Below, piece by piece: positions 42,652-51,797 of a stretch of DNA of 64,000 nt. Every line of letters starts with the position of its first letter. Position 1 is the first letter of the stretch. The notes under the pieces were generated by a model, which ran no database searches, was not told the DNA's origin, and worked only from the letters and a program-made list of their open reading frames with translations. Source of the stretch: Flavobacterium aquariorum (GTDB lineage: Bacteria; Bacteroidota; Bacteroidia; Flavobacteriales; Flavobacteriaceae); contig NZ_QKXH01000003.1 in the NCBI RefSeq assembly GCF_003254745.1, positions 62,001 through 126,000 of the forward strand, in the 5' to 3' direction. The translations under genes and the position numbers were made by a program.

Positions 42652-43920
42652 TCAATCAGTAAATTGCAAATAAAGTAACAACACCGCTGCCAAAGTCATT
42701 ATAATCAAAGCTACAAATCCTAAAACATTGGTTAACCATCCATTTACGAATTCCCCCATAATTTTTTTATTATTGGAGACATGCAAAATGATAGCAATCA
42801 AAACAGGAGCTGTTAATCCATACAATATAGCGGTATAAATCAGCGCTTTGACAGGTGAAACACCTATATAATTAAGAGATAAACCAATTAGTAATGATAT
42901 CGCAATAATGACATAAAACCCTTTTGCTTCGTGAAACTTTTTATCCAATCCTTCTTCCCAACCAAAGGTTTCGGTAAAAATATACGAAAGAGAACCACTC
43001 AATACAGGGATAGCAATAAGGCCAGTTCCTATAACTCCGATTGCAAAAAGAAGATATGCTAAATCTCCTGCCAATGGTTTCAACGCTTGAGCTGCCTGTT
43101 CCACCGTATCTATTTGATGAACTCCTCCGTTGAACAAAACTGTCCCCGTCGTCAGAATTATAAAATACATCACCAATCCGGAAAAAGTCATTCCAAAATC
43201 AACATCTTGCCTCATTTCATGAATGATTCTTTTGTTAACCATTAAATGTTTTTTCTTATGTTTCATTTCCTCAACCTCAACTGAGGCTTGCCAAAAAAAT
43301 AAATACGGTGAAATAGTAGTCCCCAAAATACCAACAAGGATTGCAATGAAATCTTTATTCCATTGAATCGTTGGAATAAAAGTAGCTTTCATAATAACCC
43401 TAAAATCTTGTTTATACAAAAAGGGAACTATAAAATAAACCAACATTACAACACATAAATATTTAAGCACTGAAGCAATTTTTTGATACGGCAAATAGAT
43501 AATGAGTCCCAAAAGTAAAATAGTAAAAAAGACACTAAAAAAAGACGCCTCAATAGAAGGAAAAAGTAAATTCCCTACAGCTCCCATACCTGCAATATCA
43601 GCCCCAATATTCATAATTATGGCAGGGAAACTAAACAAAAGCATCAAGTACAAAACGGGTCTAGGATAATTTTTCTTTAAAGTCCCCGTAAGTCCTTGGC
43701 TAGTTACCAACCCAATTCTCGCACACATTTGTTGTATTGCCGCCATCAACGGGAAGGCAATAATGGAAGTCCATAAAGTTGTAAGTCCATAAGCAGCACC
43801 CGCTTGTGAGTAAGTAGCAATTCCAGAAGGATCATCGTCACTGGCACCTGTTACGAGTCCTGGCCCCAATAATTTCCAATAGTGAGCGACTCTTTTTCTC
43901 AATACTCGTTTATTATTCAT
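42652..43920 (-). CDS. Nramp-family transporter, non-canonical subgroup
   Basis: 422 residues with about 11 transmembrane helices. Helix 1 has GASDDDPSGIATYSQAGA where classical metal transporters have DPGN. Helix 6 has GTTISPYLFFWQAS where they have a M-P-H motif. The metal-binding Met and the nearby His are therefore replaced, and Asp-Pro is kept. This marks an outlying Nramp-related clade whose cargo is not established, so manganese or iron transport should not be assumed. The gene stands alone, convergent with hdc. Confidence 0.85.
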   Translation of the reverse strand: MNNKRVLRKRVAHYWKLLGPGLVTGASDDDPSGIATYSQAGAAYGLTTLWTSIIAFPLMAAIQQMCARIGLVTSQGLTGTLKKNYPRPVLYLMLLFSFPAIIMNIGADIAGMGAVGNLLFPSIEASFFSVFFTILLLGLIIYLPYQKIASVLKYLCVVMLVYFIVPFLYKQDFRVIMKATFIPTIQWNKDFIAILVGILGTTISPYLFFWQASVEVEEMKHKKKHLMVNKRIIHEMRQDVDFGMTFSGLVMYFIILTTGTVLFNGGVHQIDTVEQAAQALKPLAGDLAYLLFAIGVIGTGLIAIPVLSGSLSYIFTETFGWEEGLDKKFHEAKGFYVIIAISLLIGLSLNYIGVSPVKALIYTAILYGLTAPVLIAIILHVSNNKKIMGEFVNGWLTNVLGFVALIIMTLAAVLLLYLQFTD

Positions 43921-44091
43921 TCCGCTATTTTATAATTATTTTAAAAAGCACTAATCCATTTTGACAATTGTATTTTAAACGATTTCTTGCTAATTTACAT
44001 GTTTTAAGCCATTGTTTCTATTCTAAATAAATCCAAATGTAAAAATAAATTGTACTTTAGTTAAGTATTATTCAATCCTTAAAACCAAAAA

Positions 44092-44550
44092 ATGAAAAGT
44101 AAACTATCTCTCTTATTTATTGCAATATTCAGTTATTCCTGCAGTGTTAACCAAAATAAAACCAAACATAGTGATTTGCCAATTATCGGAACTTGGGAAC
44201 TCATTTCAGCCACATCAACTCAAAAAGATTCCACTTTTTCTACTTTTAATCCAAAAGTAAAAATGATAAAAATTATCAATCCGGATCATTTTGCATTTTT
44301 CGTTCATGACCTGACTATGGGAAAACAACCAAATCCTGAATTTTCTGCCGGTGCTGGTAGATTCACTTTGGTAAATGACACATACACCGAGTATTTAGAA
44401 TATTTCTCCAACAGAGCGTGGGAGAATAACAAATTTGAATTTAAAGTTTCCGTAAAAAATGATACTCTTACACAACAAGGGGTAGAAAAAGTAGAAAAAC
44501 TAGGCGTTGATCGAATAATAACCGAAAAATACAAACGTTTAAAAGACTAA
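44092..44550 (+). CDS. lipocalin-like lipoprotein
   Basis: 152 residues. The lipobox is FSYSC (Cys17). The mature part starts LPIIGTWELISATS and ends with the strand pattern NKFEFKVSVKNDTLTQQG...RIITEKYKRL, as in small lipocalin-like domain proteins. The ligand is unknown. The gene is 48 bases upstream of the SGNH hydrolase gene and probably co-transcribed with it. Confidence 0.65.
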   Translation: MKSKLSLLFIAIFSYSCSVNQNKTKHSDLPIIGTWELISATSTQKDSTFSTFNPKVKMIKIINPDHFAFFVHDLTMGKQPNPEFSAGAGRFTLVNDTYTEYLEYFSNRAWENNKFEFKVSVKNDTLTQQGVEKVEKLGVDRIITEKYKRLKD

Positions 44551-44598
44551 TCAGCATTTATTTTTTTTTAAGCAAACTCTAGACATTTCAATTACAAT

Positions 44599-45240
44599 AT
44601 GCTATTCATGGAATCAAAATTAAAATTCCCCGATTGGGGTTATTTAAACAAATACAAAAACGAAAATGCACTGTTTTTAGCTCCGGCTTTAGGGGAACAA
44701 CGGATTGTGTTTTTTGGAGATTCCATAACTGAAGGCTGGAAAACCATTCATCCCATATTTTTTGTTGGCAAATCATACATCAATCGGGGCATTAACGGTC
44801 AAACCACTTCACAAATGCTCTTGCGCTTTAGATCGGATGTTATTGAACTGAAACCCCAAATTGTTGTTATTTTGGCTGGAGGCAATGATATTGCAGAAAA
44901 TACTGGTCCGATAACACACGAAACAATTCTAGGAAATCTTATTTCCATGTGCGAATTAGCCAAAGCAAATAACATCAAAACTGCTTTATGCTCAATACTT
45001 CCTGCCAATGATTTTCCTTGGAAACGAGGAATGGAACCCGCATATAAAATTGAGGCATTGAATAAAATGATTCTGAAATATGCTAAAGCAAATGACATCG
45101 CGTATGTAGATTATTATTCAACTATGGCGGATGAACAAAAAGGCCTAAAGTCCATTTATTCGGAAGATGGAGTTCATCCAAACAAAGAAGGGTATCGCGT
45201 TATGGAGCCTATCGTTGAAACAATCATTAATTATTTGTAA
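44599..45240 (+). CDS. SGNH/GDSL-family hydrolase
   Basis: 213 residues (an ATG at codon 4 is an alternative start). The four SGNH blocks are present: FFGDSITEGW (nucleophile Ser), RGINGQTTSQM (Gly), LAGGNDIAEN (Asn) and DGVHPNKEGY (Asp/His). It has no signal peptide, so it is a cytosolic esterase or lipase-like enzyme of unknown substrate. Confidence 0.88.
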   Translation: MLFMESKLKFPDWGYLNKYKNENALFLAPALGEQRIVFFGDSITEGWKTIHPIFFVGKSYINRGINGQTTSQMLLRFRSDVIELKPQIVVILAGGNDIAENTGPITHETILGNLISMCELAKANNIKTALCSILPANDFPWKRGMEPAYKIEALNKMILKYAKANDIAYVDYYSTMADEQKGLKSIYSEDGVHPNKEGYRVMEPIVETIINYL

Positions 45241-45401
45241 TTACTGTGATATAATTCCCAAAAAAACAACAATTCTGTTATATCCGTTCAAACCTAGTGG
45301 TTTCGACGGTTATTAACCTAATTCTTTAGTTAATCATTGTTATTTTTTCTTAAAAACGCCTTACTTTTATCCTTTCAAAAATAACATTCAATTTCATAAT
45401 C

Positions 45402-46193
45402 ATGACCAAAGATCTGATTGTCCAAAATATTAGTGCTTCAAAAAGTCATTTCTCTATAAATTATAGTATAAAAACCAAAACGGAAGCCTTTACCGAAAAA
45501 CTATTTTACACCTTATTTGATTCTAATGCACCACTCGACCAGAGCATCGATGAACTCGAAAAACAATTTAAGGAAATAGCCTCTTTGGCCTGCAAAAAAG
45601 CACAAGATTCATGCGAGAGTGCCTGGGATAATTTTTTACACAAATTGCCCTCCGTTCTTGTAGACCTGAACAAAGATGCCTCTTATATCTTAGAAAATGA
45701 TCCGGCATCCAATAGTCTTGAAGAAATTTATCTAGCTTATCCAGGATTTTATGCCATTGCCATTTACAGATTGAGTCATGAATTGTATTTGTTGGATTTA
45801 ATGCTTTTTTCAAGATTAATGAGTGAATATGCACACCGAATTACCGGAACTGATATTCATGCAGGAGCTACAATCGCATCGCCTTTCTTTATTGATCACG
45901 CCACTGGAATCGTAATTGGTGAAACCACCGTCATCGAAAAAAATGTAAAAATATATCAAGGAGTAACTTTGGGAGCATTAAGTGTGAGCAAAGACATGAA
46001 AAATTCAAAAAGACATCCCACAGTTGAGAAAAACGTTTGCCTTTATGCCAATGCAACCATTTTGGGAGGAACAACAATTATTGGCAAAAATAGTATTGTA
46101 GGGGGAAATTCATGGGTAACCAAGTCAATTCCTGCTGATTCAATAGTCTTGAATACCACCACAACCGAAGTTAAAATAAAAGAGAAGAAGTAA
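45402..46193 (+). CDS. cysE: serine O-acetyltransferase
   Basis: 263 residues. The C-terminal left-handed beta-helix of hexapeptide repeats contains GTDIHAGATIASPFFIDHATGIVIGETTVI and YQGVTLGALSV. His in DIHAGA and Asp/His in IDHATG are the catalytic residues. It makes O-acetylserine from serine and acetyl-CoA. It overlaps functionally with cysM one base downstream, so the two form a cysteine-biosynthesis operon. It is of the longer EpsC-type length. Confidence 0.92.
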   Translation: MTKDLIVQNISASKSHFSINYSIKTKTEAFTEKLFYTLFDSNAPLDQSIDELEKQFKEIASLACKKAQDSCESAWDNFLHKLPSVLVDLNKDASYILENDPASNSLEEIYLAYPGFYAIAIYRLSHELYLLDLMLFSRLMSEYAHRITGTDIHAGATIASPFFIDHATGIVIGETTVIEKNVKIYQGVTLGALSVSKDMKNSKRHPTVEKNVCLYANATILGGTTIIGKNSIVGGNSWVTKSIPADSIVLNTTTTEVKIKEKK

Positions 46194-46194
46194 A

Positions 46195-47085
46195 ATGAAG
46201 ACCTTTAAATTAGTAGAATTAATTGGGAACACACCTTTGGTAGAAACTACCCGTTTAATTAAAAACAAAAATGTAAAACTTTTATTAAAACTCGAAGGAG
46301 ACAATCCCGGTGGAAGTGTAAAAGACCGAGCCGCTTACAATATGATTGCATCGGCTATTGATAGAGGTGATATCAAAAAAGGAGACAAATTAATTGAGGC
46401 GACAAGTGGTAACACTGGAATTGCCCTTGCCATGATAGCCCAATTATTCAATATAGAAATCGAATTGGTATTGCCCGAAGATTCCACCATCGAGCGCACG
46501 CAAACGATGCAAGCTTATGGTGCAACGGTTATACAAACACCTGCCAGTTTAGGCATAATCGGTTCCAGAGATTACGCCGACAGAAAAGTAGCAAAAGGCG
46601 GTTATGTTATGCTAAATCAGTTCGCCAATGATGACAACTGGAAAGCCCATTACAAAACCACAGGTCCCGAAATATGGAATGATACCGATGGAACTATTAC
46701 CCATTTCGTTTCGGCAATGGGAACTACAGGAACGATCATAGGAACCTCTACTTATTTGAAAGAGAAAAACCCAAATATTCAAATCATTGGGGCACAACCT
46801 AGCGAAGGCTCACAAATTCCGGGTATTCGAAAATGGCCAGAGGAATATTTACCGAAAATTTTTGATGCCTCAAAAGTTGACATAACAGTTGATGTAAGCG
46901 AAAAAGAAGCGAGAGAAATGACTAAAAGGCTGGCCAAGGAAGAGGGCATTTTTGCAGGCATGAGCAGCGGAGGATCTGTTGCAGTGGCTGTAAAAATTGC
47001 CAACCAACTCGAATCGGGTGTGGTTGTTGCTATTATCTGCGACCGTGGAGACCGTTATTTATCTTCGGATTTATTTGATGAATAA
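46195..47085 (+). CDS. cysM: cysteine synthase B
   Basis: 296 residues. PLP Lys43 lies in [29 protein letters not shown] and MGTTGTIIGTSTYL follow. The shorter length and KWPEEYLPKIFD near residue 220 match CysM rather than CysK. It begins one base after cysE and should use the O-acetylserine that CysE makes, with sulfide or thiosulfate. The partly redundant cysK lies at 38776. Confidence 0.9.
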   Translation: MKTFKLVELIGNTPLVETTRLIKNKNVKLLLKLEGDNPGGSVKDRAAYNMIASAIDRGDIKKGDKLIEATSGNTGIALAMIAQLFNIEIELVLPEDSTIERTQTMQAYGATVIQTPASLGIIGSRDYADRKVAKGGYVMLNQFANDDNWKAHYKTTGPEIWNDTDGTITHFVSAMGTTGTIIGTSTYLKEKNPNIQIIGAQPSEGSQIPGIRKWPEEYLPKIFDASKVDITVDVSEKEAREMTKRLAKEEGIFAGMSSGGSVAVAVKIANQLESGVVVAIICDRGDRYLSSDLFDE

Positions 47086-47155
47086 AGATGCTAAGATTCT
47101 GAGATACTAACTTTCTAAGATTTTGAAAACTTTAAAAAACTTAGCATCTTAGAGT
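47086..47155. repeat. intergenic GCTAAG/TTCTAAG repeat (copy 2)
   Basis: AGATGCTAAG (47086-47095) and CTTAGCATCT (47140-47149) are a perfect 10-bp inverted repeat, with degenerate CTAAG/TTCTAAG units between. It starts directly after the cysM stop codon. It is related to 17526-17568. Confidence 0.55.
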
Positions 47156-47187
47156 GTTGGAAACTCAGAAACTTTAAAAAATAAACA

Positions 47188-48174
47188 ATGAACTATCGTA
47201 AACTAGGAAAAACCAATTTCAATATTTCAGAAATAGCACTTGGCACTTGGCAAGTAGGCGGAAAATGGGGCTCTCCCTTTAATGATAAAACTGCAGACAA
47301 ATTAATCAATACTGCTATCGACAATGGTGTAAATTTTATTGACACTGCCGATGTTTACGAAAACGGATTGAGCGAAACAGCAGTTGGAAGAGTGGTTCGT
47401 TCCCGTTCTGAACGCATTTATATCGCAACAAAATGTGGCAGGCACATCAATCCACATGTAAATGAAGGCTATCAGCCCAAAGTATTGCAAAAATATGTTG
47501 AAGACAGCCTGAAAAGAATGGGACTGGAAACACTAGATCTTATTCAGTTACATTGCCCACCAAACCAAGTATTTTACCGTCCGGAAATTTTTGAAATGTT
47601 CGACCGTTTGAAAGAACAAGGTAAGATTTTGAATTTGGGTGTCAGCGTCGAAAAAGTTGAAGAAGCCCTAAAAGCTATTGAATACTCAAATGTAACCACT
47701 GTTCAAATTATATTCAATCTTTTTCGTCAACGTCCATCTGAATTATTTTTCAAAGAAGCACAAAAAAAAGATATCGGAATAATCGCAAGAGTACCACTTG
47801 CCAGTGGATTATTGACTGGATTATATGACTCCAAAACCACTTTTGGAGAACAGGATCACAGGAATTTCAATCGTGAAGGAGCGGCTTTTGACAAAGGAGA
47901 AACATTTTCGGGAATTAATTATGAGTTGGGTTTAAAAGCAATTGATGCCTTAAAGGCACTTTTCCCAGAAGTGACAAATTTGGCTCCCATTGCCCTGCAA
48001 TGGATTCTCAGTTTTAATGAAATTACCTGTATTATTCCTGGAGCGTCAAAGGAAAGTCACGTTTTGTCCAATTTGTCTGTTTATGATTTACCGAAACTGA
48101 CTCCAGAAAAAGTTACTGCCATGAATGCCATTTACGAGCAATATATAAAACCACAGGTGCATCAACTTTGGTAA
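47188..48174 (+). CDS. aldo/keto reductase
   Basis: 328 residues, TIM barrel. Catalytic residues are Asp52 and Tyr57 (FIDTADVYENG), Lys in IATKCG and His in IQLHCPP. C-terminal IIPGASKESHV binds NADPH. The substrate is unknown. It is followed after 11 bases by a membrane protein gene in the same operon. Confidence 0.9.
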   Translation: MNYRKLGKTNFNISEIALGTWQVGGKWGSPFNDKTADKLINTAIDNGVNFIDTADVYENGLSETAVGRVVRSRSERIYIATKCGRHINPHVNEGYQPKVLQKYVEDSLKRMGLETLDLIQLHCPPNQVFYRPEIFEMFDRLKEQGKILNLGVSVEKVEEALKAIEYSNVTTVQIIFNLFRQRPSELFFKEAQKKDIGIIARVPLASGLLTGLYDSKTTFGEQDHRNFNREGAAFDKGETFSGINYELGLKAIDALKALFPEVTNLAPIALQWILSFNEITCIIPGASKESHVLSNLSVYDLPKLTPEKVTAMNAIYEQYIKPQVHQLW

Positions 48175-48185
48175 AATAAAAATTA

Positions 48186-48617
48186 ATGTTCAATAAATCA
48201 AATTTCAAAGAGTGGTTTGATCGTTATAAGTATTCGGAACTGGCGGCTACAAGTTCAGCATTATTAGCTTCCCAGTTCAGCAGAATTTATAGTGGATTGA
48301 CAACGGCATATCTAATTACGTTTGCCGAATATTTTGCTTTTTATGGAGTAATGATTTACAGGGCTCATAAAAGGCATAAACTTCAGCATGAAAAAACGAC
48401 TCTAAAGGGAATCATCTACTTGATTCGAAATTTATTTCTCGAATTTGGTTATCCAGCAGCTTTGGATTTCTTTTTTATCCGTCCGTTTTGCATGTATTGG
48501 ATGCCAATATTGACAGGGAATTATTTCATTGGAATTGTACTCGGAAAGATTACTGCAGATAGTTTTTTCTACTTTTTATCCATTGTCAATTACGAATGGA
48601 TTAAAAAGAAAGGATAA
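48186..48617 (+). CDS. hydrophobic membrane protein, function unknown
   Basis: 143 residues with three to four membrane helices (about 40-60, 78-98, 104-122 and 120-136). A basic loop RAHKRHKLQHEKT separates the first two. No catalytic motif was seen. It shares a transcript with the aldo/keto reductase. Confidence 0.65.
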   Translation: MFNKSNFKEWFDRYKYSELAATSSALLASQFSRIYSGLTTAYLITFAEYFAFYGVMIYRAHKRHKLQHEKTTLKGIIYLIRNLFLEFGYPAALDFFFIRPFCMYWMPILTGNYFIGIVLGKITADSFFYFLSIVNYEWIKKKG

Positions 48618-48651
48618 CACTTTTTAAAATCAAGGAATTATATAAAATACG

Positions 48652-48685
48652 AAAAGGTTCGGTTTATTATTTAGCCGAACCTTTT
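48652..48685. terminator. terminator between the membrane protein gene and OsmC
   Basis: The stem AAAAGGTTCGG / CCGAACCTTTT lies between convergent genes, with a loop of about 12 bases. Confidence 0.75.
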
Positions 48686-48703
48686 GGTATTTTGTTAAAT
48701 GTA

Positions 48704-49114
48704 CTAAACCAAAGTAGCTGCTGTTGTAATTTCGGTATTGAATAGTTTTGAAATCGGGCAATTCTTTTCCGCTTTAGTAACTAATTCTTGAAACGTTTCA
48801 TTTGAAATGCCGCTTATTTTAGCATTCACAATTAAGTGAGAACCTATAATGGTTCCATCTACTAAATTAATATCACATTTCGTTTCTATACTATCAATTA
48901 CTGCAGTGGTTTCGCCAATAAAAGCTGTAAGTTGCATCGTAAAACATCCAGCGTGTGCTGCCGCAACAAGTTCTTCCGGATTAGTGCCTACACCTTCGGC
49001 AAATCGAGATTTAAATGAATATTGGGTGTTTTCTAAAGTTGTACTTTGTGTTGTTAATTTACCGGCTCCTTCCATCAGGGAGCCATTCCAAACTGCGGTT
49101 GCATTTCTTTTCAT
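48704..49114 (-). CDS. osmC: OsmC-family peroxiredoxin
   Basis: 136 residues. It reduces organic hydroperoxides with a two-cysteine mechanism. Cys57 is in AAAHAGCFTM and Cys119 in EKNCPISKL. Arg37 and Glu47-48 of the active site are also present. The length is normal for OsmC/Ohr; the MKRNATAVWNGSLMEGAG start is the OsmC subgroup pattern. Confidence 0.9.
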   Translation of the reverse strand: MKRNATAVWNGSLMEGAGKLTTQSTTLENTQYSFKSRFAEGVGTNPEELVAAAHAGCFTMQLTAFIGETTAVIDSIETKCDINLVDGTIIGSHLIVNAKISGISNETFQELVTKAEKNCPISKLFNTEITTAATLV

Positions 49115-49418
49115 ATGTACTTTATTTATTGATTTTTAATGGTCATATGTAATTCGCATATCAAATTTTTGTTAACGACAAATTTTTCGATTATGCTCAT
49201 TTCATAATAACAGTCTTTAATAGTTTACTCAAATTTAGTTTTTAAATGAAAAACACATTTTAGAAAACATATTTTTTAACGAAAATTTAATAATGATTAA
49301 CAACAAACAATTCTGTCTCCAAAATATTTTGTAACTTGTAAGTCAGTTATTTAAATTTTTCTTAATCCTTAAAATTTAATAGAAAAAGAAACGGCAACAG
49401 TAAAAAAAACAATCTGAT
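49115..49418. other. divergent intergenic region without a gene
   Basis: 304 A/T-rich bases between osmC and the AI-2E family gene. I see no clear consensus -7 box or inverted repeat. Confidence 0.3.
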
Positions 49419-50483
49419 ATGACCGAAACTCCATCCGATTTTTCTAAGAAAACTAATGCTCTGGAAGTTTTTCAGCATCTGTTCATTGCATTGGCAATTT
49501 TGTATTTTGGAAAATCGCTATTCATTCCGTTGAGCTTTGCTTTGCTTATCAGTTTTATACTTTATCCTGTTTGCAAATGGATGGAACAAAAAGGAGTAAA
49601 CTTCAATATAGCGATTGGACTTTCCTTAATTACAGTAGCGCTTTTATTTGCTGTCATATTATTTTTCCTTTTCTCACAAATTTTACAATTTTATAATGAA
49701 TGGCAAACTTTGGAAACAAAACTAGAAGAAACCATAAATCAACTGAGTGTGTACTTAAATAATCAATTTGGAGTAAACGAAGAAAAACAAATCGTTTATA
49801 TAAAAAGCCTAATAAACAACTCAGGATCTCAAATATTCACTTTCCTTAAAGACACTGTATACTCCTTATCAGAATCAGTATTTTACCTTTTAATAGTCCC
49901 CGTTTTTTCGGCACTGATATTATTTTATCGTCAATTGTTGGTTCAGGCATTGTACCATATTTTTCCTGCGGACAAAAAAGAAATGATTCGCGAAATTATC
50001 GTTGAAACTATCCATGAATATTACAAATTCATAAAAGGAATGCTCGTGGTTTATGTAATAGTCGGACTTCTAAATAGCATTGGACTCGCTATTATTGGTA
50101 TTCCATATCCCTTTCTTTTCGGGTTCACCGCTTCTATACTTACCTTCATACCTTATGTGGGCATTGTAGTTTCGTCGCTATTACCAATAACAGTAGCTTG
50201 GATTACATTTAACTCCATTTGGTATCCGTTAGGAGTAATTGCGGTCTTCTCATTGGTACAAATACTGGAAGCCTACGTCATATTTCCCTATGCCGTAGGA
50301 AACAACTTAAAAATAAACACACTCATAATTCTGGTCATGGTCATTTCCGGTGGTATTCTATGGGGAGCTGCGGGAATGATTTTATTCATTCCATTTATTA
50401 GTATTTTAAAACTAATAGCTGATCGAACAAAAAGTCTTAAATCATTATCACTGTTATTGAGTGATGGAAAATCAAAAAAGTAG
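49419..50483 (+). CDS. AI-2E transporter / PerM family membrane protein
   Basis: 354 residues. Transmembrane pairs lie at about 17-50 and 60-85, then a soluble segment (about 85-145), then further helices at 150-175 and 205-345. The pattern PYVGIVVSSLLPITVAW and QILEAYVIFPYAVGNNLKINTL in the C-terminal half is typical of the family. Members act as exporters or Na+/H+ antiporters; a role in AI-2 export is not implied here. It appears monocistronic. Confidence 0.85.
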   Translation: MTETPSDFSKKTNALEVFQHLFIALAILYFGKSLFIPLSFALLISFILYPVCKWMEQKGVNFNIAIGLSLITVALLFAVILFFLFSQILQFYNEWQTLETKLEETINQLSVYLNNQFGVNEEKQIVYIKSLINNSGSQIFTFLKDTVYSLSESVFYLLIVPVFSALILFYRQLLVQALYHIFPADKKEMIREIIVETIHEYYKFIKGMLVVYVIVGLLNSIGLAIIGIPYPFLFGFTASILTFIPYVGIVVSSLLPITVAWITFNSIWYPLGVIAVFSLVQILEAYVIFPYAVGNNLKINTLIILVMVISGGILWGAAGMILFIPFISILKLIADRTKSLKSLSLLLSDGKSKK

Positions 50484-50556
50484 CAAATTCATGTCTGTTT
50501 TTTTTAATTGACGCAACCTTTCTTTTAAATAAGCATCTAGTTATCAAACAACCTTT

Positions 50557-50961
50557 ATGAAAAATATAAAATTTTTATTTATCGCATTTAGCATTTTCTT
50601 TTTGAGTTGCAATAACGATAATGATTCTTCGCAAGAAACCGAAAATCAAAACCTCACAAAAATGTATAGCGAAATTATTTCAGCCTCAATGGTCAATACT
50701 ACTCCATGCACTAACCCAGCAGAATGGTCTTTTACAGCCATTGGTTCAAAATCATGTGGAGGTCCTACTGGTTTTATTGCGTACTCCTTGAAAATTAACG
50801 TTCAAGAATTCCTTAAAAAAGTAGAGAATTACACCAAAGCAGAAGATGCATACAATAAAAAATGGGGAATCATTTCTACCTGCGATATGATATTGCCTCC
50901 AACAAGAGTAGATTGTGTTAATGGAAGGCCTACATTGATGTACTCTAATCTGGAAAATTAA
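50557..50961 (+). CDS. small lipoprotein, function unknown
   Basis: 134 residues. The lipobox is FLSC (Cys18), then an N/D/E-rich linker. Four further cysteines (TTPCTN, KSCGG, STCDM, VDCVN) suggest two disulfides. No family was recognised. Confidence 0.55.
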   Translation: MKNIKFLFIAFSIFFLSCNNDNDSSQETENQNLTKMYSEIISASMVNTTPCTNPAEWSFTAIGSKSCGGPTGFIAYSLKINVQEFLKKVENYTKAEDAYNKKWGIISTCDMILPPTRVDCVNGRPTLMYSNLEN

Positions 50962-51039
50962 GGACTAACGAGAAACTAATTTATTTTCAGGATTAAGCCT
51001 CTTGCTAATTTTCAATCCCGAATCTCTCCATACATCCCT

Positions 51040-51182
51040 GCCCCCGATTACAGCGAAAAGCCCGGAGTTCTGGAAGCTTTATAACACTTGCCCAGAAAGA
51101 GCGACCAACGGAAGCTCCTTTCTGGGCTTAGTGTTATTGCTTCCAGTACGAGGACTTGAAGCGAAAAGCGGGATTAGGCTCT
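51040..51182 (+). repeat. dispersed structured element, copy C (with a very long hairpin)
   Basis: The left end GCCCCCGATTACAGCG and the right end AAGCGAAAAGCGGGATTAGGCTC align with the boxes of copies A and B. The core (about 51070-51145) is a roughly 30-bp imperfect stem: CTGGAAGC..ATAACACT..GCCCAGAAAG pairs with CTTTCTGGGC..AGTGTTAT..GCTTCCAG. It ends about 60 bases before the chosen start of the next lipoprotein gene. Confidence 0.75.
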
Positions 51183-51243
51183 AATAATGAATAAATTACA
51201 CTTTATTTCACTAACTTACGTTCTTATTGAAACTTATTTTATT

Positions 51244-51708
51244 ATGAAAAAAGTAATTATAATATGCTGTCTGTTGACGTTTATTGGCTGTAAAACTAAA
51301 AACGTAAATGGAAAACAAATGGGCAAAAGTGTTGAACCGACTGAAATGAACACTGTCAATGAAGCTCAAAAGAACAAAGCCTACGAATTAGGCAAAAGGG
51401 TTTTGATGACCTGTAACGACATTAAATTCAAACCTTTTACACAAAATGAAGCCACCGATAAGGTTATTGCCAAATCCACACCTGAGAATATAAAAAAAAT
51501 CTGTGTAAAATACAGTCTAAAATATGGCCTTTTCAAGGATCTTGAATTCGTGGAAATGATTCCAAACAAGACCGATAATACAAATGTGTTCCGATTTAAG
51601 GCTCTTTTTGAATATGCTAAAGCAAATAAGGAACTTCGGGTAACGATGAACTCGGAAAATAAGGCATCGGCAATTTCGACCAAAGACTGGAAGGACGAAT
51701 TTGAGTAA
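51244..51708 (+). CDS. lipoprotein, function unknown
   Basis: 154 residues from this ATG. The lipobox (TFIGC) is at residue 16. An ATG at 51187 would add 19 hydrophobic residues before the signal and is less likely. The body is a small mixed fold with a Lys-rich C-terminal strand region. No family was recognised. It lies directly behind the long hairpin of copy C. Confidence 0.6.
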   Translation: MKKVIIICCLLTFIGCKTKNVNGKQMGKSVEPTEMNTVNEAQKNKAYELGKRVLMTCNDIKFKPFTQNEATDKVIAKSTPENIKKICVKYSLKYGLFKDLEFVEMIPNKTDNTNVFRFKALFEYAKANKELRVTMNSENKASAISTKDWKDEFE

Positions 51709-51785
51709 ATGGTTTAGGGATTTGGATAATTATACCATTTATTAAAAAAAATCAGAATTAAAATCCAAAAATAAATCCAAAGCCT

Positions 51786-51793
51786 TATTTTTG
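51786..51793 (+). promoter_or_regulatory. -7 promoter element of rlmD, almost touching the start codon
   Basis: TATTTTTG ends only 4 bases before the rlmD ATG at 51798. Transcription would start at or very near the A of ATG, implying a leaderless mRNA. Confidence 0.45.
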
Positions 51794-51797
51794 CGCT

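Noticed and set aside
51002..51184. 60-codon open frame on the plus strand
   Set aside because: It lies inside repeat copy C and its long hairpin, with no promoter or start signal.
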